DNA from: Bacillus paramycoides
Lineage (GTDB): Bacteria; Bacillota; Bacilli; Bacillales; Bacillaceae_G
DNA length: 64,000 nt
Assembly: GCF_001884235.1 (NCBI RefSeq)
Contig: NZ_MAOI01000112.1
Location: 62,001 to 126,000, forward strand
Direction: 5' to 3'
This document shows, piece after piece, positions 1 through 8,812 of this stretch. Position 1 is the first letter of the stretch. Every line of letters begins with the position of its first letter. A model generated the notes under the pieces. It had not been told where the DNA came from. It did no database searches and saw only the letters and a list, made by a program, of their open reading frames with translations. The translations under genes were made by a program, and so were the position numbers.

Positions 1-397
1 CTAACATTTCTGATCCGTCAATTGCTCCGCCCATTTTTACAACGATCCCAACACCAACTCCAAATAGAACTCCTCCGTAAAGTACAATTAATAATTCCGA
101 AGTTGTAATTGCTGGAAATGGTTTTAAATAAATCAATCCGAGTGTTGTAACAACATTTGCATAAGACGTACGGATAAAGAACTTCTTTCCCATTACTTTT
201 GCAGTAAATAATAAAATAGGAATATTAAGTCCTAAAAACACTCCGTAAAGCGGTAATCCTGCAACCTTATTTGCCATAATAGCAATCGCAGTTACCCCTC
301 CGTCCACTAGTCCATTAGGCGCTAAAATAAGTTCTAGTGAACCAGCTACAATAATAGATCCAATTGTTAATAATACGTATTCGAATACTTTTTTCAT
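1..397 (-). CDS. YitT family membrane protein (partial, C-terminus beyond window)
   Basis: Translating the complement from an ATG at 397 gives 132 residues that run off the left edge. They contain several hydrophobic helices and the stretch APNGLVDGGVTAIAIMANK, which is typical of the YitT/DUF161 family. Members are bacterial integral membrane proteins of unknown substrate, usually about 280 residues with a soluble DUF2179 domain at the C-terminus. That domain would lie outside this window. The call rests on the family signature; function is unknown. About 225 bp without a gene separate it from the next gene, on the opposite strand. Confidence 0.85.
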   Translation of the reverse strand, partial: MKKVFEYVLLTIGSIIVAGSLELILAPNGLVDGGVTAIAIMANKVAGLPLYGVFLGLNIPILLFTAKVMGKKFFIRTSYANVVTTLGLIYLKPFPAITTSELLIVLYGGVLFGVGVGIVVKMGGAIDGSEML

Positions 398-622
398 TCA
401 TTACCCCCAAAACATATATATTTTCTTAGTATTATTTTAACGTAATTTTTCTGTAAATACAAAGAAATCGGCTTATATACACATATTTTTCACCTTTTTG
501 GTAATTCTTATGTAGCATTGCTAGCTTTCATTCAGAAATAATTACAATCCTAAATCCCCCTCATACTTACATTATGTTATATAATTAGTTTATCGAATTT
601 ACAGAATAAAAGGAGAATTCGC

Positions 623-1502
623 ATGTTACAACAACTATTCACTTCCCCCATCCTATCCGCCCAAGCACTACATCCAGGCTATGACGACCATGCAAGCGAT
701 GTGTTTCTCGTAAAAACAGAGACTGAAGAAGTCATTGTTCGCTCTTCAAAAATGACTGAGGAACCAAACGATGATTTTTGGTGGGGATGCCAAAACCTAT
801 TTGGAATTGATCCAAGAAATGTACATCATTTAGAAACGATACACACATTATTGAAAAAAGCATACTACCTTACCCATCCCGACTATTTTACAAAAACATG
901 TTTTAGATGGACGAGAGTATGTTATCGCCGAAAAACTAGCAGGAAGTACGCTGCAATTATTTATCGGACAACCTGATTCTATTTTATTCAGCCTTGGAAA
1001 AGGACTAGCAGAGATTCATTCATTTAAAGCTAATTTCATAGGAAACCCTTCTGGTACTTTCCAAGTGCCACTTAAAAAATTTAAGTCTCACATTTTAAAA
1101 GTAAGTAGCGACCTTGTGAATATGTTTTATTCCGATAATATGAGCATACATAACACATTTCATACTTTTGAATCACAGCTCTCTTCCTTATCCATACCAA
1201 AGGAATCTACACTCGTTTTAATTGATATGGATCCTACTCAGTTTTTATCAAATGGTCAATCCATTACTGGTTTAGTAGATACAGAAGCTTATGCAATTGC
1301 TCCACGAGAGTTCGATTTTATCGGATTAGAATATGTACTTACAGAAAAAGAGGCACGTGCTTTTAAACAAGGTTATGAGACCATTATATCCATTCCTCGT
1401 CTTGAAGAATGTAGACAACCCTATCGATATTTATATCGCTTATTATCTGTTCAAGGGAGTGTGGAGTTAGAAAAGTGGTTACGTCATCCATCCTATTTTT
1501 AA
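623..1502 (+). pseudogene. Aminoglycoside phosphotransferase-like protein, frameshifted
   Basis: One gene is split over two frames. The first frame starts at ATG 623 behind AAGGAG and runs to 976. The second carries the rest and ends at 1502. Dropping one base from the A6 run at 854-859 joins them into a smooth protein of about 290 residues: ...HTLLKK then HTTLPIPTILQKHVLDGRE, then EKLAG. The C-terminal half has an APH-like core, LIDMDPTQFL ... ITGLVDTEAYA, matching the HGDxxxxN...xxxIDWE kinase region, but the usual His is missing and Gln replaces the metal-binding Asn. The substrate is unknown. A sequencing error in the homopolymer would give the same picture. Confidence 0.75.
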
Positions 1503-1525
1503 AAACGATTGCGAGGGATTATGAA

Positions 1526-2398
1526 ATGAATATTGAAAAAAAGAAATCTTTAACAGCAAACGAAATTCAGCATATGAAAGATTTAGCTCATATTTGCGGA
1601 CAACACGATCAAATTGATTATTCGTCAGATTTACATGTAAACTTTTTAACTGCTCGTAATAAAGACGAGATAAATGATTTTCTATTTTATAATAATACTC
1701 AATTAATTGGTGCATTAAGTATGTATGACTTTGAAAGACCAACTAAACTGGAGTTAATAGGATTTGTTCATCCAAACTATAGAAAACAACATATAGGCAC
1801 TACCCTTTTACAAACTGCAATGAAAGAAATACAAAAAAGAGAAGCAGATGAAGCCCTTCTTATAATTAATGGTGACTCTATTTCAGGGAAATCATTTGCA
1901 AAACAAATGAACTTGCCTTATTTATATAGTGAGTACGGTATGGAATTCAAAACAAACGAAACACAAAAAACACTGAAAAATAATATTAACCTTACCGTTG
2001 CACCTTCTGAATTACTTCCTGATCTTATAGAAATCGCTAGTAAAGCTTTTGGAGATTCAGTAGAAAATACGTCCACATGGCTACAAAAGATGATGACTTC
2101 ATCTTCTCATCAAATTTACCGTGCTCTTATCGATGAAAAAGTGATAGGAACGATTACTGTTACTGAGCAAAAACACTCTACTACACTATCAGGATTTGCT
2201 GTGCATCCATCTTATCAAGGTAAAGGATATGGCAAAGAAATCCTCAGCTATATGGTGCATACCCTCATTACAAAAGGAGTTTCAACAATTGAATTAGAAG
2301 TTGAAACAAAAAATAACAATGCTTTAAAACTTTATACACAATGTGGATTTGAGATTATGACGAAGTATGATTATTATGGATTGTTGGAAAAGAAGTGA
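1526..2398 (+). CDS. Double GNAT-domain N-acetyltransferase
   Basis: A 290-residue protein with two GNAT folds in tandem. The N-terminal domain (about residues 5-140) contains VHPNYRKQHIGTTLL. The C-terminal domain (about 150-288) contains VHPSYQGKGYGKEILSYM, a good motif A for acetyl-CoA binding, followed by the NNALKLYTQCGFE motif B. I chose the ATG at 1526 because GCGAGGGA lies just before it and the longer GTG start at 1475 lies inside the preceding gene. The acceptor substrate cannot be read from sequence. It sits directly behind the broken phosphotransferase gene and could share its transcript. Confidence 0.85.
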   Translation: MNIEKKKSLTANEIQHMKDLAHICGQHDQIDYSSDLHVNFLTARNKDEINDFLFYNNTQLIGALSMYDFERPTKLELIGFVHPNYRKQHIGTTLLQTAMKEIQKREADEALLIINGDSISGKSFAKQMNLPYLYSEYGMEFKTNETQKTLKNNINLTVAPSELLPDLIEIASKAFGDSVENTSTWLQKMMTSSSHQIYRALIDEKVIGTITVTEQKHSTTLSGFAVHPSYQGKGYGKEILSYMVHTLITKGVSTIELEVETKNNNALKLYTQCGFEIMTKYDYYGLLEKK

Positions 2399-2402
2399 CT
2401 TT

Positions 2403-2519
2403 TCTTTCGAGGAAGCTTGTTACTCTAAAGAAGAAATAATTTCTTCTCTAAAATCTGCAGGATTTAACAATATACAATTACACGGTACAAATAGAACATT
2501 TTTCATTTGTCAAAAATAA
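2403..2519 (+). pseudogene. C-terminal stub of a SAM-dependent methyltransferase
   Basis: Right behind the GNAT stop codon an open frame encodes about 38 residues ending in TAA at 2517-2519: SFEEACYSKEEIISSLKSAG followed by FNNIQLHGTNRTFFICQK. The pattern (EI..LK.AGF..I...G..R.FF..QK) is how class I SAM methyltransferases commonly end. There is no start codon, no SAM-binding motif and no ribosome binding site, so this looks like the tail left by a deletion that removed the front of the gene. The family call is inference from a short stretch. Confidence 0.5.
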
Positions 2520-2520
2520 A

Positions 2521-2551
2521 AAAACTGAATCATATCGATTCAGTTTTTTTG
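2521..2551. terminator. Bidirectional terminator between GNAT gene and alr
   Basis: An 11-bp perfect stem (AAAACTGAATC / GATTCAGTTTT) with a 5-base loop has T runs on both strands. It can end transcription of the plus-strand genes and of alr on the minus strand. Confidence 0.85.
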
Positions 2552-2553
2552 TA

Positions 2554-3729
2554 TTATTTTTTTCTTAATATATTTACAACAGTAGTCGTTTCATTCTTTT
2601 CTTTATATACACGCGGAATTCTTCTATCTAACATACATGTAACTTCATAGTTAATAGTACCTAATATATCAGCTATTTCTTCTACTGCAATCTCTTCTTC
2701 ACCTTGTTTGCCGTAGAATACAACTTCGTCTCCTACTTGTACTGGCATCGCTTTTGTAACATCTAGCATAAGCTGATCCATACAAACACGACCAATAACA
2801 GGCACTCGAACTCCATTAATTAACGCCTGCCCTTTATTAGATAACTGACGATTATAACCATCTGCATAGCCAATAGGTACAGTCGCAATCCATTCTTCAC
2901 CCGTTGTTACATACGTATTCCCATAGCTAACACCACGATTTTTCTTCGCATGTTTAACATGAGCTACTTTTGATTTTAAAGACAACGCTGGCTGTAATGA
3001 AACAACTGTATAATCAACTTCTCTTGAAGGATACATGCCGTAAACTCCAATACCGACACGAACCATATTTTGAAATGTGTTACTAAGCTCAATTGATCCT
3101 GCACTGTTTGAACTATGAATATATGGAAAATGAATCCCTAATTCTTCCGCTGTATGTACAGCTTTCTCAAACAAACTTGTTTGCATATTTGTATAAGTTT
3201 TATCTATTTCATCAGCGGTAGAGTAATGTGTAAACATTCCTACTACTTCTACATATCGCATACGTTTTAACTCTTCAAAAAATGGTTTAACTTCTTCTTC
3301 CTGTAAACCAATACGGCTCATTCCTGTATCAATTTTCACATGAATACGCACTTTCTTTTGAAGACGATTTGCAATTTCATTTATACCATGTAAATCTTCT
3401 ACTCTATAAACAGTCATCATAACGTCATATTGAATTACATCTTCTGCAGCCACTACTGGTGTATAGCCTAAAATTAAAATCGGTACAGTGATTCCAGCTT
3501 CTCTTAATTCAATTGCTTCATCTACAAATGCAACAGCAAGTTGGTTTATTCCTGCTTCAATAGCAGCTTTCGCAACTTCAACTGCCCCATGGCCATACCC
3601 ATTCGCTTTTACAGCAGCCATCATCGCAATATTTTCATCGTTTACATGTTTTTTAAATTCTTTTACATTATGTTTTACAGCATTTAAGTCAACTTCAACA
3701 ATTGTATCTCTTCCATATTTCAAACTCAT
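2554..3729 (-). CDS. alr: Alanine racemase
   Basis: A 391-residue PLP enzyme that interconverts L- and D-alanine for peptidoglycan. In the B. cereus group the enzyme is also known from spores and exosporium, where it damps alanine-driven germination. The PLP lysine is K41 in AAVKANGYGHG, and the second catalytic base is Y269 in NRGVSYGNTY. CMDQLMLDV is the C-terminal substrate-site motif. I chose the ATG at 3729 because TTAGGAGT lies 9 bases before it and the family starts with MSLKYGRDT. An upstream in-frame ATG at 3780 lacks a good ribosome binding site and overlaps the promoter's start region. Confidence 0.95.
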   Translation of the reverse strand: MSLKYGRDTIVEVDLNAVKHNVKEFKKHVNDENIAMMAAVKANGYGHGAVEVAKAAIEAGINQLAVAFVDEAIELREAGITVPILILGYTPVVAAEDVIQYDVMMTVYRVEDLHGINEIANRLQKKVRIHVKIDTGMSRIGLQEEEVKPFFEELKRMRYVEVVGMFTHYSTADEIDKTYTNMQTSLFEKAVHTAEELGIHFPYIHSSNSAGSIELSNTFQNMVRVGIGVYGMYPSREVDYTVVSLQPALSLKSKVAHVKHAKKNRGVSYGNTYVTTGEEWIATVPIGYADGYNRQLSNKGQALINGVRVPVIGRVCMDQLMLDVTKAMPVQVGDEVVFYGKQGEEEIAVEEIADILGTINYEVTCMLDRRIPRVYKEKNETTTVVNILRKK

Positions 3730-3792
3730 TGGTCTAACTCCTAACTCAATAATTGCATTCCATTCTATTTCACGTTTCATATGACCTTTTAC

Positions 3793-3821
3793 AATATAAT
3801 ACTTTTCACTATGCTAGTCAA
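3793..3821 (-). promoter_or_regulatory. Sigma-A-type promoter of alr
   Basis: Reading the minus strand, TTGACT and TATATT are separated by exactly 17 bases. The predicted start of transcription falls near 3786, about 55 bases before the ATG at 3729, which supports the shorter alr start. Confidence 0.6.
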
Positions 3822-3900
3822 ACTACTAGAATTTTCCGAATTTTGAGTATGATATAATACCCTTAAGAAACTATTATATACGGAGGCGAGGAAAATTACA

Positions 3901-4362
3901 ATGTTTGTCCAATCCGCGTTGCATCAACTTAAAGTTGCTGTTGATAGTTTTATTCATATGCTCAACCAATATAATGATAACAATTTGCAAATAACACCGA
4001 TTCAATCAAAGCGTTCACTATTTGAAATGTGTACACATCTTTCACTTATTTGTCATGCTGATTCTCTCATCTTAAATGGTATTAAGGAAAAAGAGCTACA
4101 TACTTTTTATAAAGAGCATACACCTAAAACAATTACTCAAATGCAGCAAACATTGATACAAGGGTACAATCTTCTTTCTAAAACTTTTCTATCCTATTCC
4201 AATGAAGAATTAGCGGAAGTTATGACCGCCTATTGGGGTATTTCTTATTCTCGATTTGAATGGTTACTTGAAATTATTGCACACTTTTATCATCACCGTG
4301 GGCAAATTTACATTTTATTATGTGAGCATATTCATGATCCTAAGATATCTTTATTCGAATAA
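3901..4362 (+). CDS. DinB family protein
   Basis: A 153-residue all-helical protein of the DinB/YfiT four-helix-bundle type. The three metal-ligand histidines are probably the His in MCTHLSLI (about residue 46) and the pair in AHFYHHRGQIYILL near the C-terminus. Members bind a divalent metal. Some are thiol-dependent transferases (bacillithiol in this genus), but for this one the reaction is unknown. The ribosome binding site GGAGGCGAGG lies before the ATG. The gene is divergent from alr, and its stop codon lies inside a perfect palindrome that probably acts as terminator. Confidence 0.75.
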   Translation: MFVQSALHQLKVAVDSFIHMLNQYNDNNLQITPIQSKRSLFEMCTHLSLICHADSLILNGIKEKELHTFYKEHTPKTITQMQQTLIQGYNLLSKTFLSYSNEELAEVMTAYWGISYSRFEWLLEIIAHFYHHRGQIYILLCEHIHDPKISLFE

Positions 4363-4371
4363 AGATATCTT
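4342..4371. terminator. 30-bp perfect palindrome, bidirectional terminator
   Basis: A 30-base perfectly self-complementary sequence (half-site AAGATATCTTTATTC) is followed by a short T run. It contains the stop codon of the DinB gene and ends one base before the stop of the convergent HAD gene, so it can serve both. Confidence 0.65.
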
Positions 4372-4372
4372 T

Positions 4373-5149
4373 TTAAATAATCTTAAACTCCTTCAAAGCA
4401 AAAGCAATACCACCTTCACTTGATTTTTTTGTAATAAAATCCGCTCTTTTCTTTAACTCTTCCCCACCATTCCCCATCGCAATTCCTAATCCTACATATT
4501 GTAACATCTCAACATCATTTCCACCGTCACCAAAAGCAATTGCTTCTGATTTACAAATTTTCAGATGTTCCAATACCTTTTGAATTGCAGTTAGCTTCGA
4601 TACTTTACTATCTTCCAATACATTCATAACGTAACCATGAAAACGTTCAAACGTAAGCGTTGGATATCTTTTTAAAAATTTTTGGGCTTCTGTTTCATCA
4701 ACATACAGACATACACAATAAACCTCTTCTAACAAGTTTCTGACTTTGTCAGGATACTGTTCTAAATTTAACGTTTCGTTTAGTGCTCGTATTACACGTT
4801 CATCTTTCGAGGCAATACCATTCATTGCAAATTCCTCTGTAAAATAAGAAACACTGTGACCATGTAATTCAGCGAAATTTGAAATATCATGAACAATTTC
4901 ACTAGAAAGTACCGTTTTATGTATAACCTCTTCATCACACTTTATATGTGCGCCATTTGCAGAAATAAACGTATTTACGCCTAGTTCTTTAAATTGTGAG
5001 CATAAACTATATGGTCTCCCAGTTGTAACAACTACGTGAATACCTTTATCTATCAATCTTTGTATTGCTTCTTTTGTGCTTTCATGCATACTTCTATCAA
5101 TCTCACTTAACAACGTACCGTCCACATCAAAAAATACAACTTTGTACAT
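4373..5149 (-). CDS. Cof-type HAD-IIB phosphatase
   Basis: A 258-residue haloacid-dehalogenase phosphatase. Motif I is FFDVDGTLL (nucleophile and acid Asp near residues 8 and 10), motif II is VVTTGRP, and motif IV is AFGDGGNDVEML near residue 210, with a C2B cap between. The family hydrolyses sugar phosphates, pyridoxal phosphate or FMN in the cytoplasm, and specificity cannot be read from sequence. It lies 6 bases downstream of the histidine phosphatase gene on the same strand, so the two probably form an operon. Confidence 0.9.
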   Translation of the reverse strand: MYKVVFFDVDGTLLSEIDRSMHESTKEAIQRLIDKGIHVVVTTGRPYSLCSQFKELGVNTFISANGAHIKCDEEVIHKTVLSSEIVHDISNFAELHGHSVSYFTEEFAMNGIASKDERVIRALNETLNLEQYPDKVRNLLEEVYCVCLYVDETEAQKFLKRYPTLTFERFHGYVMNVLEDSKVSKLTAIQKVLEHLKICKSEAIAFGDGGNDVEMLQYVGLGIAMGNGGEELKKRADFITKKSSEGGIAFALKEFKII

Positions 5150-5155
5150 AGCCCC

Positions 5156-5746
5156 TTACATTCCATCCAAATGATTTGTATCATTTATAAAATGAACTAT
5201 TTTCTGTTTATCCGTAAGTTCAATCAAACTAATTCCTGTATCTCCCATTTTAAAATAATAGTCCATTGAAATTGCCATTTGGAAAAATGCACGTAATATA
5301 CTATTTATTACACCACCATGTGCAATAATTGCAATCCGGTCATATGTATTCTCTGTCACGATTTTAGAAAAGATTCCTTCTATTCTCATTCTAAATTCAA
5401 TAAATGATTCCCCGTTTTCAAAACGATCGTGAAGATACTTTGGCTCTGGATATTTCTTCGCTTCTTCAAATGACAAACCTGCTTGTACCCCATTATTAAA
5501 CTCCATTAATTCCTCTTCTAATTGAATTGGGCATCCTATTGCTTCCGCTAATGTTTCAGCAGTTTCACGAGCACGTTTTAATGTACTTGCCCATATGAAA
5601 TCTGGCGGAAATTCCGCTTTCACTTTCTGGATAAGTTTTTGTACTTGCTGTCTTCCCTTTTCTGTTAATTCAAAATCAGCTCGTCCTTCATGTACATTTA
5701 AAATATCAGCTTCTGATTCTCCGTGGCGTATTAGTAGTATTTGCAT
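5156..5746 (-). CDS. Histidine phosphatase family protein (phosphoglycerate mutase-like)
   Basis: A 196-residue member of the branch-1 histidine phosphatase superfamily. RHGE at residues 7-10 carries the phosphorylated His8, and AHGG (H143) supplies the second histidine. It is more likely a phosphatase of small phosphorylated metabolites than a glycolytic mutase, because it is shorter than GpmA and lacks its insertions. It is the first gene of a probable two-gene unit with the HAD phosphatase behind it. A second, unrelated histidine phosphatase lies at 44.6 kb. Confidence 0.85.
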   Translation of the reverse strand: MQILLIRHGESEADILNVHEGRADFELTEKGRQQVQKLIQKVKAEFPPDFIWASTLKRARETAETLAEAIGCPIQLEEELMEFNNGVQAGLSFEEAKKYPEPKYLHDRFENGESFIEFRMRIEGIFSKIVTENTYDRIAIIAHGGVINSILRAFFQMAISMDYYFKMGDTGISLIELTDKQKIVHFINDTNHLDGM

Positions 5747-5814
5747 GTCTATTTCCCCCTTATCTCCTTTTAAACAAGGTTAAATTTTAACATATTATTA
5801 AGATTTTTCAAAAT

Positions 5815-5860
5815 AATAAAAGCAATCCCCATTCCTAAAAGAATGAAAATTGCTTTTATT
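5815..5860 (-). terminator. Terminator at the end of the anthranilate/3-HAA operon
   Basis: A 12-bp stem (AATAAAAGCAAT / ATTGCTTTTATT) with an inner CATTC/GAATG stem lies just after the tautomerase stop codon. It marks the likely 3' end of the catabolic operon. Confidence 0.75.
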
Positions 5861-5865
5861 ACCAA

Positions 5866-6060
5866 CTAACTTTTTTCTAAACTAGCTTTCGACTTTCCTC
5901 CTACTCCCCAATGTGAACTAGGGATTTCATTTACTAAAACACGTACATGCCCAGCATCTACATCTAAATTTTTTGCAACCGCCTCTGTAACATCTGAAAT
6001 AAGATTTTGAATTTGCTCTCGTCCTCTACCTTCTATTATTTGAATTTGTATAATTGGCAT
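5866..6060 (-). CDS. 4-Oxalocrotonate tautomerase
   Basis: A 64-residue protein starting MPIIQIQIIEGR. Proline 1, exposed after Met removal, is the catalytic base of this family, and R11 and a later Arg (about R40) fit the substrate-binding arginines. It isomerises 2-hydroxymuconate/4-oxalocrotonate to the 3-oxo form that the neighbouring decarboxylase uses. The small size is normal, since the enzyme works as a hexamer. It is the last gene of the catabolic cluster, 19 bases after the decarboxylase. Confidence 0.9.
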   Translation of the reverse strand: MPIIQIQIIEGRGREQIQNLISDVTEAVAKNLDVDAGHVRVLVNEIPSSHWGVGGKSKASLEKS

Positions 6061-6079
6061 TTCTCTCTCTCTTTACTAT

Positions 6080-6868
6080 TTATTCACAAAACATTGCTAC
6101 ACTTCCTAAGTCATCAAACTGTGCAATAATAGAATCTCCTGCTTTAAATGCAATCGCTTCTGACAATGCTCCACTTAATACGATATCACCTTTTTTAAAT
6201 CCTTCATTTTGTAAACCAAGTTTATTTACCGCCCAAGCAATCGCCTCTGCTGGATGCCCCAGTACAGCTGCCCCTGTTCCAGTTGTAGCAATCTTTCCGT
6301 TTTTCGACATAACCATCCCTATACTAGCTAAATCTATTTTTTTAGCATCAATCCATCTACTTCCTAATAAAAACTTTGAAGATGAACAATTATCTGCTAT
6401 TACATCAGGTAATGTAAATTTAAAATTTAAATACCTGCTATCAATAATCTCTAAAGCTGGAGCGACATATTTTGTTGCCTTTAATACATCATCGGCTGTA
6501 ACATTTGTACCTTGTAAATCCTCTCCTATTAAAAATGCAACCTCTGGTTCTACTTTTGGATGAATTAATGTTTCATATCGCAACGGCTCCCATTCGAACG
6601 CTATCATATCATGTAACAAATACCCGTAAATCGCTTCATCAATCCCCATCATTTGTTGTTTTGCCCTACTCGTTAATCCAAGTTTCACACCAACTCTTTT
6701 AGAACCTTCCTTCACTTTTTGTTCAATTAAACATTTTTGTAATCTATAAGCATCATCCACCGTTAAATCAGGATGCTTATCCGTTACTTTCACTACTTCT
6801 TTCCTTTCCTTTTCAGCCTGAAGTAAATAGTCAACAATTTCTAAATCTGCCCCTTTCACTAAAGCCAC
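6080..6868 (-). CDS. 4-Oxalocrotonate decarboxylase (2-oxo-3-hexenedioate decarboxylase)
   Basis: A 262-residue member of the fumarylacetoacetate-hydrolase-like hydratase/decarboxylase family (DmpH/XylI/NbaG type). It removes CO2 from 2-oxo-3-hexenedioate to give 2-oxopent-4-enoate. Motifs include GVKLGLTSRAKQQMMG near residue 60 and the metal-binding PKVEPEVAFLI (E-x-E). It is a paralogue of the hydratase at 8813-9592, and the two enzymes form a complex in known meta pathways. I assign decarboxylase here, and hydratase to the other, by gene order next to the tautomerase and by closer fit. The assignment could be reversed. Confidence 0.8.
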   Translation of the reverse strand: MALVKGADLEIVDYLLQAEKERKEVVKVTDKHPDLTVDDAYRLQKCLIEQKVKEGSKRVGVKLGLTSRAKQQMMGIDEAIYGYLLHDMIAFEWEPLRYETLIHPKVEPEVAFLIGEDLQGTNVTADDVLKATKYVAPALEIIDSRYLNFKFTLPDVIADNCSSSKFLLGSRWIDAKKIDLASIGMVMSKNGKIATTGTGAAVLGHPAEAIAWAVNKLGLQNEGFKKGDIVLSGALSEAIAFKAGDSIIAQFDDLGSVAMFCE

Positions 6869-6871
6869 TTT

Positions 6872-7879
6872 TTACACCCCCGTTTTTATCTTTGCTAATT
6901 CTGCCGCTACATCTAAAATCATATCCTCTTGTCCACCAACTACTTTTCTTTTCCCAAGTTCTATTAAAATATCACGAGCGTCTACACCAAAACGCTTTGC
7001 CGCTCTTTCAGCATGTAATAAAAAGCTAGAGTATACACCAGCATACCCCATTACAAGACTACCTTTTTGAATTTCTTGCGGTCCCGGTAATAACGGAGCG
7101 ACTACGTCCTCTGCTAAGTCCATCATCTTATACAGATCTATATCTAGTTCATATCCCATACGATCTAAAACGGCGAGCAATACTTCTGTTTGTGCATTTC
7201 CAGCCCCCGCTCCAAGACACCGTACACTTCCATCAATACGTGTCGCACCTTCTTCAATTGCCGCCACTGTATTCGCTACTGCAACTGAAAGGTTGTTATG
7301 GCCATGGAAGCCAATTTCAACATTTAAAGATTGACGTAATGCACGAATACGTTCACGTACTTCATGAGGCAATAAAGCACCAGCTGAATCAGTTACATAA
7401 ATCGCTTCTGCACCATAGGCCTCCATCAGCTTTGCTTGTTCTACTAACTTTTCAACCGGTGCAGAATGTGCCATCATTAAAAAACCGCACACTTCCATAC
7501 CTAACTCACGTGCAAATTGAATATGCTGAGCTGAAACATCCGCTTCTGTTACATGCGTTGCTACACGAACAAGTTTCGCACCAATATTTGCAGCTTGCTT
7601 TAGTTCATGGATAGTTCCAATACCAGGAATTAACAAAACAGCTACTTTAGCTTGCTTGCACTCATCTACCGCTGCTTCAATCAGCTTCATTTCATTAATT
7701 AGCGACTTTCCATATTGTAATGTGGAGCCTCCTAAACCATCTCCATGACTCACTTCGATATAATGCATACCAGCTTCATCTAATGCCCTTGTTACAGAAC
7801 GAACTTGTTCTTCTGTAAATTGATGTTTCATTACATGACTTCCATCACGTAAACAAACTTCCGTTATTTTAATTGGCAT
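6872..7879 (-). CDS. 4-Hydroxy-2-oxovalerate aldolase
   Basis: A 335-residue class II, divalent-metal aldolase (DmpG/BphI/MhpE type). It splits 4-hydroxy-2-oxovalerate into pyruvate and acetaldehyde. The TIM barrel begins MPIKITEVCLRDGSH with R11, D12 and H15, and the metal-binding HGHNN motif sits near residue 195. The C-terminal part is the DmpG communication domain. I chose the ATG at 7879 because GAGGCG precedes it by about 10 bases; a start at 7897 would overlap the previous gene. In known systems it channels acetaldehyde to the dehydrogenase encoded just upstream. Confidence 0.92.
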   Translation of the reverse strand: MPIKITEVCLRDGSHVMKHQFTEEQVRSVTRALDEAGMHYIEVSHGDGLGGSTLQYGKSLINEMKLIEAAVDECKQAKVAVLLIPGIGTIHELKQAANIGAKLVRVATHVTEADVSAQHIQFARELGMEVCGFLMMAHSAPVEKLVEQAKLMEAYGAEAIYVTDSAGALLPHEVRERIRALRQSLNVEIGFHGHNNLSVAVANTVAAIEEGATRIDGSVRCLGAGAGNAQTEVLLAVLDRMGYELDIDLYKMMDLAEDVVAPLLPGPQEIQKGSLVMGYAGVYSSFLLHAERAAKRFGVDARDILIELGKRKVVGGQEDMILDVAAELAKIKTGV

Positions 7880-7883
7880 TTTA

Positions 7884-8783
7884 CTATTTCGCCTCATTCA
7901 TTACACCTCTTTTCATTTCTGAAATGATCTGCGCTGCAAACTCTTCACCAACTTTTAATGCCGCTGCTGTCATAATATCTAAATTACCGGCATAAGGAGG
8001 AAAATAATCTCCAGCTCCTTCAACCTCTAAAAATACAGTCACACGATTCCCATCAAACATTGGATCTTGTTTTAACGCATAACCTGGAACATACGTCCTA
8101 ACTACTTCCACCATCTTTTGAATCGTCTCTCGGATAGCAACCTTATCCATATACTTAACTTCACAATATACTGTATCTCTCATTAAAATAGGAGGGTCCG
8201 CAGGATTTAAAATAATGAGTGCTTTCCCCTGATCTGCCCCGCCAATTTCTTCAATTCCACGCCTTGTCGTAATTGTGAATTCATCAATATTCGCCCTTGT
8301 ACCTGGACCTGCACTTAAACTTGAAATTGTAGCAACTATCTCTGCATATGTAACATTTGCCACCTCATTAATAGCATGCACAATCGGAATCGTTGCTTGC
8401 CCCCCGCACGTAATCATATTAACGTTTTGCTTATCTACAAAATCATTATTTTGTAAAGCAGGGCAAACGAACGGTCCACATGCAGCAGGTGTTAAGTCGA
8501 TTACTTTTTTTCCAAGCTCTCCTAATACTTTTGCATGATAATTATGTGCTTTAGCTGAAGTTGCATCAAATACAATATCAGCTATACTCGGCTTATCAAT
8601 AATTGCTTGTATCCCGTTATCAAAAACCACATATCCCTCTTCTTTTGCTCGCTTTAAACCATCCGATTCTGAATCTATTCCAATCATGGCATTCAGCTCT
8701 ATGACTTCACTTTTTCTTAACTTATACATTAAATCCGTGCCAATATTACCTGATCCAATAATAGCTGCCTTTACTTTTTCCAC
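7884..8783 (-). CDS. Acetaldehyde dehydrogenase (acylating)
   Basis: A 299-residue CoA-acylating, NAD-dependent enzyme (DmpF/MhpF/BphJ type) converting acetaldehyde to acetyl-CoA. The Rossmann motif [12 protein letters not shown] is at residues 8-19 and the catalytic Cys126 lies in [10 protein letters not shown]. The length is normal for the family. It directly precedes the aldolase (4-base gap), its physical partner in the aldolase-dehydrogenase complex. Its product enters central metabolism, so this is the last reaction of the pathway. Confidence 0.93.
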   Translation of the reverse strand: MEKVKAAIIGSGNIGTDLMYKLRKSEVIELNAMIGIDSESDGLKRAKEEGYVVFDNGIQAIIDKPSIADIVFDATSAKAHNYHAKVLGELGKKVIDLTPAACGPFVCPALQNNDFVDKQNVNMITCGGQATIPIVHAINEVANVTYAEIVATISSLSAGPGTRANIDEFTITTRRGIEEIGGADQGKALIILNPADPPILMRDTVYCEVKYMDKVAIRETIQKMVEVVRTYVPGYALKQDPMFDGNRVTVFLEVEGAGDYFPPYAGNLDIMTAAALKVGEEFAAQIISEMKRGVMNEAK

Positions 8784-8812
8784 ATCTATCCCCCCTTTTT
8801 CACCGCTTTAAT

